DNA of 64,000 nt, taken from positions 225,684,783 through 225,748,782 of the forward strand of contig NC_134399.1 in NCBI RefSeq assembly GCF_050003625.1, written 5' to 3'. The position numbers and the translations under genes were made by a program. This document shows positions 55,498 through 64,000 of the stretch, piece by piece. The notes under the pieces are model-generated. The model was not told the DNA's origin and did no database searches. It worked only from the letters and a program-made list of their open reading frames with translations. The stretch is from Haematobia irritans (Eukaryota > Arthropoda > Insecta > Diptera > Muscidae). Each line of letters opens with the position of its first letter. The stretch's first letter is position 1.

Positions 55498-56187
55498 CTA
55501 CTACACTGAACGAAGAGTTTTCTCTTCTGAGGAACAAAATACAAATACAACAGTTAAGAGACATTTGTTGAATCACTTATCATAAATTCCGACATATTTT
55601 TCTATAAAAGGAAATACTTCATACGAAAGGAGAATTTATTCTTTGGTTCTAGGCAATATGGCAATCCTATCGCCCGTATATCGCTGTGCCTCGGTCGCGA
55701 ATTCAACTCCTAAATATAATTTTGACTTTTTCCTTTTTTCTTCTCGTTTTTATTATTCGCATATTTGTGTCTAAATTTTAAGTAAACTGCAAAAATATAT
55801 TTACAGTTGAAGCATTAAAAATAGGTATCTTCATATGAAAACAAAATTTGGCTTTAACAATGTGAGTCAAAAATTTCAGTGCATTGGAAGGGGGAGGAGC
55901 TTCACCCCCCATAGAAATTCTCTACTTCCGCTAGTGATTTTTGGTACAATTTTCATTAATTTATTATATATTTATGCTTCATTTAAATATAATTTTGACT
56001 AACGTAAACCAAAAATTATTAAAAAAAGGACTTCATTGAAAAGTTTATCGATTTTTGAACAAAGAATACAACTTTTAATCAGAGAAATGCGTCTTCTAGC
56101 CAAGCAAAATTCGCAGTCGCAGTCAGAATTAAAGCATTTTCTTTGAAATTTTAGTTTTTGTCCGAACGGAGAATTGAACTACGGATC
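55498..56187. repeat. Family I-like relic, no gene
   Basis: 56035-56150 (AAAAGTTTATCGATTTTTGA, GAGAAATGCGTCTTCTAGCC) resembles 57675-57770. The rest is AT-rich and unassigned. Confidence 0.4.
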
Positions 56188-56195
56188 ATTCCTCC

Positions 56196-56633
56196 TAGGG
56201 TGGGGTAGTTCGCGAATGAACTAGTTTAATTGAACGGTTCACTGAAATGAGTGAGCTGAACTAGTTCAAATGTATAGTTCTTTTCCGTTCACCATATCAG
56301 TTTAGCCAACTTAGCACATTGTATCAGTTTGTTCACTCAGTTATTGTCGCTTTCGTCTTAATAATTGGACAATTTTCTGCCTTTACGCTCACATCGATCT
56401 TTTTTACACATAAGCTTTTCGGGATTCTTTTTGAATGATTTTTTTGGGATGAATAAATCAACGCAAGGCAAGTATGCTTTTTATGATGAACTGGAAGAAA
56501 GCAACAACAGAAGTTGAAATGAACTGGTCAATGACCGCAAGTGAACTAATGAACTAACTGACCGAACTAGTCCGTTGATCGGAAAAGAGCTGAAGTGAGC
56601 GCTTACTACACTGAACTATAATGCCCAACACTA
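56196..56633. mobile_element. hAT-like MITE (438 bp)
   Basis: Ends TAGGGTGGGGTAGTTC and, inverted, TAGTGTTGGGCATTATAGTTC-like; the right end resembles hAT termini. Flanks ATTCCTCC (56188-56195) and ATTCCTTG (56634-56641) agree at six of eight bases. The interior has many GAACTAGTTC/GAACTAGT motifs on both strands. Non-coding. Confidence 0.55.
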
Positions 56634-56641
56634 ATTCCTTG

Positions 56642-56933
56642 GTCCACTGGCCCATGTAGCTCGCTATGGTTATCAACGCAAGCAGATCTATTTATAGGTC
56701 AATGTGTAATGCATACACAAGCGAATTTAAAGAAAGCAAACAATTTTGGTTTCCAACATCGGATGTACAAAGTAAAAAGTTTTACAAAGAGAGATTTAAT
56801 CTTTGCTTAAAAAACTTGTGTATATATCTTTGATTTAAGGCAAATTTTCTTTAAAGTAGAGGAAATCACTTCCGATTTAAAGAAATCGTCTTTAAATAAA
56901 CTGATAAAAACGCTTCAAATATAGGCTAGGTTA
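56642..56933. repeat. Family I-like relic
   Basis: GATTTAAAGAAATCGTCTTT and TTTCTTTAAAGTAGAGG match the I pieces at 26170 and 61245. Split from 57100 onward by a SINE fragment. Confidence 0.4.
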
Positions 56934-57099
56934 GGTTAGGTGGCAGCCCGACGTATCAGGCTCACTTAGGCCATTCAGTCCATTGTGATACCACATTGGT
57001 GAACTTTTCTCTTATCATTGAGTGCTGCCAGATTCCATTTTAAGCTCAATGACAAGGGACCTCCTTTTTATAGCCGAGTCCAAACGGCGTACCACATAG
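56934..57099 (-). repeat. SINE 3' fragment, inverted
   Basis: Tail (TAGGTTAGGTTAGG) plus CAATGACAAGGGACCTCCTT and the AACGGCGT block match the 3' half of the SINE at 11260. The tRNA head is missing (5' truncation, as usual for LINE-mobilised copies). Confidence 0.7.
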
Positions 57100-57181
57100 G
57101 CTAAGATTTAGTGTGAGGATTTTGCATATTTAGTTTGAAGTTTTTATTTGCAATTAAGAAAACATTTTTTACTTTGATGTA

Positions 57182-58048
57182 CACTGAAAAACAAAAACTT
57201 GCCCAGCTCCAAAGAGTTTGTTTTGACACTAATAATTTTGGTATTGATTACTAGCCAAAAAAAAAACGGAGAATTGAAGTAAGGAAAAATTTAAGACACA
57301 TTTATCTTTTAAATTAGAATTTTCCGTACGTGCGTTCTAGGAACAAAATTACATTTATTCGTTTTTTCAGGATTTTTTTTTCTTCATGAGCTATGAGAGT
57401 CCTTTAAAATCATGATAACGGTAATTTCAAGTAAAAACACTTTAAAATAAAAAAAAGTTTCAAATAAGAAACTCTTTAATATAAAATATTGAAAGAAAAA
57501 AATCTCGTATTCTTCAACGTTTTATTTTTTTCTTTGATGCAAAATTGTACACATTTTAAGAATAATCTATCAAAATTATTAACACCAAGTTGTCTTTAGT
57601 CAAACCAAATGTTCTTTAATTTTAGGATACCCAATTTTAAGTCGAATCACTTAACTATAAGGACAAAACGATTTCTTGAAAAGTTTATCGACATTTGGAC
57701 AAAGTTAAAAACTTTATACCAGAGAAATGCGTCTTTCATGCTAAGCAAAATTCAGATTCGTATTTTAAGGATATGAAATCTTTGACCTCACGACAATATT
57801 GTTTTACGTGTATCCGTTAAAATGTTGAGTTTTAAACTGGCATTTGCTTGTACATGAATAGCTTTATTAATATATTGCAAAGGGAGAATGAAATGAAATG
57901 AAATCTGTATCCTAATTTTATATTTTCTGATCATAGATTTAAAGCTCGATAGATCCCTTAAAAATTTATTTATTTTAAAGAAGGCACATTTTTGGTTCAA
58001 AATCAATACCACGGATTTCGGGATCCTTGTTAACTTTCTTGAGTGTTC
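57182..58048. mobile_element. Family I TIR-like element
   Basis: Start CACTGAAAAACAAAAACTTG and end GGGATCCTTGTTAACTTTCTTG then AGTGTTCA form a weak inverted pair. Interior blocks TTGACACTAATAATTTTGGT and TTATTTTAAAGAAGGCACAT recur at 12270, 13870 and 30490. No coding frame. Confidence 0.5.
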
Positions 58049-59794
58049 AACTCCTATTCTTGAAGTATTTACGTGCCACTGTACTCGTCCCTATCGATGT
58101 GCGTAAATTGGAAATTGATTTGTATTCGAAAGCGTAAAACTATCATTGCGAATGGAATTGAAGAACTTTTTGTAATGTTAAATATTCTTGCTGAAAACTT
58201 CCAAATTCACTTTGAATGCAATATTTCAATTGAATTGAATTGAAAGGAGAAAATAACATGGAAATCCGAATGACAATCTACATTATGAAAAATTAAATTT
58301 TTAATTAAAAAAATTTTCCCCTTTTTTAATTTTTAATTAAAAATTAAAAAATTTTCAATCATTGACTTAATTAAATTAATATTTCTGTCTTAATTAAAAA
58401 GTTAATTGTATCAATTAATTTAAAAATATTTTGGTGATATTTTTGCTGTGCAGTAAATGTGGTCAATTCAATTTTTTCTTAACGAGCTATAAATCCATAG
58501 TATTGAAATAACCTTTGAAGCAAAAATACCAAAGTCTATTAAAATCAAGTGCACTCTAAAAAAAACTACTTTGCTCCAGAACGAAATTTCAGAAAATTTT
58601 TATTCTAAAATACTTTTAGGGGCAACCCAAATTAATGAAAAACGTTGCCACCATTGTCTCTATGTTGTTCATTTTCCTTTAAAGTTCGATTTGTAGCGTC
58701 AAAAGAAAACTTCGTTTTTTTTTTTAATTTATTTCCTCAGAAAAGAAATCTTTTCTTTCAGTGTAGCAATCAATAGGAAACGGTTGAGCTATGTATGTAC
58801 AATTTTCTATTGCACTCCAAGTTTTGTGCAAAATCTTTCAACACATAATCAATTTTTCTTCTCTCACACATTGTCAAATGTCACATTTTTTCGAATATAA
58901 TAAATTAAATTATTTTGTTACAAATTCCAAATCACTTTACCATATTTTATAGTTTTGCAATAGATTTGCCATGAAATATTAACCTGTGTTACGATATCGT
59001 TAAATCAAATTCAGTCAGTTGGCAGACCAACATTGAAATCGGTTCTTTATCAAATGGTCATAAAATTGGGCAAGCTAAACTTAACTGAAAAAAAAAAAAT
59101 AAATAAAAACCAAAAAACAAAAAACTCATCGACATGGTGTAGAATGACTGGTCTGTGAATGCTAATTTTTTGGTACAATCTATAATAAATTAATTGAATA
59201 AACCAATGATTTTATGCCTATTAAAGCAAACACTTCCATTAGATCGAGTGTGTAAAAGTGGGCATATATTTAGTATATTAGGATGGAGTGGAAAAATTAA
59301 GTGAAAGAAGCATTAACAAAAGTTTGAACAAGAGAGAAACAGGTAAAATGACTTTTGAAAATTTAACAAAAAAAAAAAACTTGACGATTGCTGGAATACC
59401 AAGTATCAAGAAAACTTTCCCATTGTGGAGAAATATAATAAATTCCATGATATAAAATGAAGTTAAATTGGGTTAGTGCCGTGGAGGGTTCACTGTTTTT
59501 AAGTGCACATACTAAATGCTTTTTGCGGTCACAACCACGGTCGTTGCAACCTAACCAAAAATAATTTACAAAAATTTGAAAAAAAAAATTACCAATAATC
59601 TAACATACCAAACTAAAAAATCTTATTTTGGAACGTTCGATCAAATTTGTGTGGTTCGTATTTATTTTATTTTAGAAGTTTATTTCAGTTTTTACAATAA
59701 ACATATATATTACGATCCCTCCTCCTGGTGACAATTTTTTGATTGTATAAATATCCCTTAAATTGTAAATGTGTCGAATTTTATTTTTATTATA
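58049..59794. other. AT-rich intergenic with an old MITE-like block
   Basis: 58310-58450 (TTAATTAAAAAGTTAATTGT, TCAATTAATTTAAAAATATT) resembles 20900-21150. The rest shows no repeat or gene I can support. Confidence 0.35.
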
Positions 59795-59935
59795 AAGAAA
59801 ATTTTATCAACATTTTATGTTTATAGAATTTTTTCTCAAAATTGTATTTCTATAGAAAATTTTATCAATTTTTTTTTCTATAGAAAATTTTGTCAAAATT
59901 TTATTTCTATGAAAAATTTTCATTTGTTTTGTTTT
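59795..59935 (-). repeat. 28-bp minisatellite array, inverted
   Basis: Units TTTCTATAGAAAATTTT with TATCAA/TGTCAA spacers, reading as the reverse of the arrays at 35884-39570. Confidence 0.75.
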
Positions 59936-59967
59936 GTGATTGTTGTTTTTTTTTTTCTTCTTTAATC

Positions 59968-60194
59968 ATTGTTGTTGTTTTTGATTTCAGCTGAAAACCA
60001 TGCATTGACTAAACTAGAAGAGTAGCTTAACCAACAGAGGAAAATAATGTTTGTCAAATTTATTTGGGCAAAGCCCTATAGACTGCAAGATGGTTGGATG
60101 GACGCACGTTTCGGAATTACCACATTCCTCATCAGCATCCTCTACTTGCAGCAAAACTATCAACCAATTATCAGAATAAATTCAGGCAGTTCAT
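59968..60194 (-). repeat. Single arm of the palindrome family
   Basis: Matches one arm of 37882-38492 (GGCAAAGCCCTATAGACTGC, CCTCATCAGCATCCTCTACT) and is linked to the minisatellite by the same linker in reverse (59930-59967). The second arm is absent; a B copy begins at 60195. Confidence 0.75.
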
Positions 60195-60852
60195 TAAAAT
60201 TGGCCTCTGTGGTCAAATGAGTGTAAATCGGACGAAAGCTATATATGGGAGCTATATCTAAATCTGAACCGATTTCAACCAAATTTGGCACGCATAGCTA
60301 CAATGCTAATTCTACTCCCTGTGCAAAATTTCAATAAAATCGGAGTAAAAGATTGGCCACTGTGGTCATATGAGTGTAAATCGGGCGAACGATATATATG
60401 GGAGCTATATCTAAATCTGAACCGATTTCAATAAAATTTGGCACACTTGACTATAGTACTAATTGTTCTTCTTATGCAAAATGTAAAGCAAATTAGGATA
60501 AAACTCTGGCTTCTGGGGCCATATAAGTCCATATCGGGCGAAATATATATATGGGAGCTATATCTAAATCTGAACCGATTTCTTCCAAAATCAATAGGGT
60601 TCTATTCTGAGCCAAAACACATACTTGTGCCAAATTTGAAGGCGATTGGACTAAAACTGCGACCTAGACTTTGATTACAAAAATGTGTTCACGGACAGAC
60701 GGACAGACGGACATGGCTATATCGACTCAGGAGCCCACCCTGAGAATTTTTGCCAAAGACACCATGTGTCTATCTCGTCTCCTTCTTGGTGTTGCAAACA
60801 TATGCACTAACTTATAATACCCTGTTCGACAGTGTGGCGCAGGGTATAAAAA
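60195..60852 (+). repeat. Family B element, 5' truncated
   Basis: Three tandem units, GACGGACAGACGGACATGGC block, TCTCGTCTCCTTCTTGGTGT and the terminal hairpin CTGTTCGACAGTGTGGCGCA ending TATAAAAAT. Confidence 0.65.
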
Positions 60853-60960
60853 TTTTGTTTGATAAATTTTATCAAATTATCAATTTTATCAAAATTTCAT
60901 TTCTATAGAAAATTTTCTAAAAACTTTATTTCTATAGAAATGTTTTTCAACATTTAATAA
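60853..60960 (-). repeat. 28-bp minisatellite, short inverted array
   Basis: Three to four units (TTTCTATAGAAAATTTTCTA) directly after the B copy; together with 59795-59935 they suggest the palindrome arm and B copy both sit in one former array. Confidence 0.65.
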
Positions 60961-61350
60961 AATTTAATGGCTTTAAATCTAGGATCTGTAAAATTAAGAT
61001 TAGGATACAGATCTCATTTATCAAATTTTCATTCTCTTTTCGCGGTTTATTAATGAAGGTACTCACGTACAAACAAATGCCAGTTTAAAAATGCAAATTA
61101 TGACGTATACTTCCAAGTAAAAACTATTTTATTAATTCCAAAACAACTTTAAACCAAAGATGCTAAAGCCTCACAATAAGTCTTAGCCTATATTTGCAGC
61201 GTTTTTATCTTAAATCTAAAGATTCAATATTTTAGTTAATTTAAGGACGATTTCTTTAAATCAAAAATGTTTTTCTTTACTTTAAGGAAAAATGTCTTAG
61301 TTTAAAGACATGCAACTTTAACGATGGAACGCAAATTTTCAAAATGTGTA
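60961..61350. repeat. Family I fragment
   Basis: ATTAGGATACAGATCTCATT, GTTAATTTAAGGACGATTTC and TTAGTTTAAAGACATGCAAC recur in 26160-26280 and 29990-30240. Confidence 0.45.
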
Positions 61351-63172
61351 AATTCTTTTAAAATTATAATAGTATGTATAACAATTAATTTTGACATAAA
61401 ACCAGCCTACTAATAATAATAATTAATTGCTTTACCAAATGAATTGATATTTAGGTCCAAGAAAATAAAAACTTCAAATATGGACTAAGATTTTTTGAGG
61501 AGATATCCGAATAATTAAACTTTTTTCTCATTACACTCTAATATCGAATGTGCTAAGACCATTACATGTTTACGATTACTAAACTACACTATTGCTTTTA
61601 AGTATGAATGCATTTTAATCAAATGTCTTAACATGTTGTAAACATTAGAGAAAAGTACTTTGTTAGCCAACACCAACCAATTGGAGAGAATAATAACATA
61701 GGCGCCATCCCACCACACATCTCTTTCACAAATTGTCTGCACTCACCCACATATATCACACAACAACAATATTTGTATTGGTGACCCCTTATGTTTACTG
61801 CTACTGCTGTTGTTGTTGTCCTTACTTATGTATACAGTGGTCAACAGATGTGAACAATCCACTTGTCACTCGTGAATATTACAAAACTACTGACTTGGTG
61901 TATCAAACAAACGTTGGTTACGAAGTGAAGGTGGGTGATGAGATGGGGAGGGGGAGACCAATGTATGTGCATGTACAACACAGACACAAGTTGCAATTGA
62001 TTGCCGTGTAAAACATTTATGCCGAGTGCATTCGAGTAAACAGAATAATCGAATGGAGAAGTGTTAATGAGCCCAAGTGTTCCGAATAAAGTTCAGTTTA
62101 AGAGAGTGGGAGAGAGAGAGATGTGTTATGGTACTGATTTAAATGTCATACAAAATAAAATAGCTTAAATTTGTTGGCACATTTTTTGCCGTTCTGAAGA
62201 TACATTTACGAATTTTTAATGTTATTGTACATTCACACCAGAAATATTCAACTCATGGTCAGTAATTAACATTAAATTCAGGTAAACCAACGTTCAATAC
62301 AAAAACTGCAAACATTTTTGCGCTCTTTTTTTATAAGCTTGGGAAAGGTTCACTATACATCAGTGTTTATTATTAATTTCTCTCAGCTATGATTTGGAGT
62401 TTTATCTCTAATACTATGTTAAATTTTTATTTTTAATTCAGCTATGGGCACTTACAGCTAGTCTCCGAACTTCCGGATTAAATATTTGGTTATTAGGTAA
62501 GTTGGCGAAGACTTTTTGATCTCAACCGCCAGAGTAAGTGATGTCTATTATTGCCTTGCTTACAATCTTCCCTATCTCATAAAAAATTCCCACTAAAGAA
62601 ATGCCTAGATTTGAAAAACAATTATGTTTAATTAAGATTCGAGACAAGATAAAATTCTTTCCTGCTACTGTAAAGTGGTGTGACTTCAAAAATCCAGCCG
62701 TTCAACATCTCGAGTCGAATTCATATTCATACTCCGGATATAGATACAACATATGTATGTTTGACTTTCAGCAATCAAATGCGGCTCCTGTGATTTATCC
62801 AACACAAAAAGGTTTAAGTCATCATTATTTGGTAGACTAGATATGAGGGATGCTGCAGCAAACCCTTTAGATGAAACGAAAAGCAATCGAGAGGTGTATT
62901 ATTAAATATTTGGAAGTCATTTTCGTGTGGCATTATTCTTTGGTTGTTTCTTCTCACATTTTTAAGGAGAAGTAGCCACAAGTTATTTAGTAAAAAAGTT
63001 AAAACTTCGTTCAAAAAATAATTCCTTATAAATATATCGGTGAGATAATTTTTTTTTTCGCTTGTTAAACATAAGAAGGAACTTATTCCTCCTACACCTA
63101 AGAGTGATGCAGCTTGTTAACACACTTGTACAATTCCATCGCTGCACAGTGAGATAAAAACGCATTCTTAAA
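61351..63172. other. Apparently single-copy intergenic sequence
   Basis: No repeat family recognised. Contains a short GAGA run at 62110-62120 and two frames under 100 codons (61733-62011 and 62601-62840) with no recognisable domain or splice context; not called as genes. Confidence 0.35.
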
Positions 63173-64000
63173 TAAGTAAGGAAAGTCTAAAGTCACTCGA
63201 TCTGGAAAGAATTTGATAGACTTCTACAAAATCTATAGACTCAAAATTTAAGTCGGCTAATGCACTAGGGTGGAACACAATGTTAGTAAAAAAATTAGGG
63301 AAACATTTAAATCTGAAGCAATTTTAAGGAAACTTCGCAAAAGTTTATTTATGATTTATCGCTCGATATATATGTATTAGAAGTTTAGGAAATTTGGAGT
63401 CATTTTTACAACTTTTCGACTCAGCTGTGGCGATTTTACAAGGAAAATGTTGGTATTTAGACCATTTTTGTCGAAATCAGAAAAACATATATAAGGGAGC
63501 TATATCTAAATCTCAACTGATTTCCATCAGATTTGGCACGCATAGCTACAATGCTAATTCTACTCCCTGTGCAAAATTTTAACCACATCGGAGTTAAAAA
63601 TTGGCCTCTATGGTCATATGAGTGTAAATCGGGCGAAAGCTATATATGGGAGATACATCTAAATCTGAACCGATTTCAACAAAATTTGGCACGCATAGTT
63701 GCAATGCTAATTCTACTCCCTGTGCAAAATTTCAACTAAATAGCAGCAAAAAATTAGCCTCTGTGGTGATATGAGTGTAAATCGGACGAACGCCATATAT
63801 GGGAGCTATATCTAAATCAGAACCGATTTCAACCAAATTGGCACGCATAGCTACAATGCTAATTCTACTCCCTGTGCAAAATTTCAATTAAATCGGAGTA
63901 AAAGATTGGCCTCTGTGGTCATTTGAGTGTAAAACGGGCGAACGATATCTATGGGAGCTATATCTAAATCTGAACCGATTTCGATAAAATTTGGCACACT
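63173..64000 (+). repeat. Family B element running off the window
   Basis: Left end AAGTAAGGAAAGTCTAAAGT jumps straight to CACTCGATCTGGAAAGAATT, so about 130 bp of the usual left block are deleted; then at least four tandem units to the window edge. Confidence 0.65.

Noticed and set aside
62601..62840. 79-codon frame
   Set aside because: No recognisable motif and no promoter or splice evidence.

Overview
The window looks like a transposon-dense euchromatic stretch of a higher fly, most likely a calyptrate/muscid. The grounds are DINE-1/Helentron-like dispersed repeats with (GTCC)n blocks and hairpin ends, many mariner/Tc1 relics, a tRNA-derived SINE ending in (CCTAA)n, and a host gene with a fly-type TATA + TCAGT promoter and an 86-nt intron. 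The species assignment is inference. There is a 100-base run of N at 27813-27912, so the assembly is joined across a gap there.

Layout. 1-9005: DINE-like repeats of three families (called A, B and C here). One A copy is split by a hAT-like element that itself carries a B copy and an E element. 9962-10888: a TA-flanked inverted-repeat element (family H) holding two divergent tRNA-like sequences; a second copy lies at 31807-32726. 11118-12060: a chimeric B copy holding a complete SINE. 12770-20880: more A/B/C pieces, a DD41D mini-mariner relic (15290-16222), a DD34D mariner relic (16381-17115), an A copy whose repeat array is a 28-bp minisatellite, and a DD37E Tc1-like relic. 22023-23385: the only convincing host gene, coding for a secreted protein with proline-, aspartate- and arginine-rich blocks. 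23606-28785: a Russian-doll nest of TIR elements around the assembly gap. 28827-29760 and 50074-51007: two almost identical 934-bp mariners with intact catalytic-domain-only ORFs. 30622-33232: a B copy containing H and a (TA)n expansion. 35044-39570: 28-bp minisatellite arrays interrupted by a TIR element and by large palindromes. 42427-49316: a complete, very young Ty3/Gypsy retrotransposon with one 1641-codon gag-pol frame. 51302-52979: a full A copy. 53218-55497: a direct duplication with a DD37E Tc1-like element exactly at its junction and a 285-bp (TA)n tract in the second copy. 55498-64000: older TIR families, a SINE fragment, a half palindrome with minisatellite, and B copies running off the window.

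Almost nothing here is a host pathway. The biology is that of mobile DNA: intact enzymes (Gypsy gag-pol, the DD41D catalytic ORFs) beside many non-autonomous passengers. The most distinctive structures are the H element (a DNA transposon carrying a head-to-head pair of Pol III-type tRNA-like units), the palindrome/minisatellite composite, the catalytic-only mini-mariners and the tripartite secreted protein.
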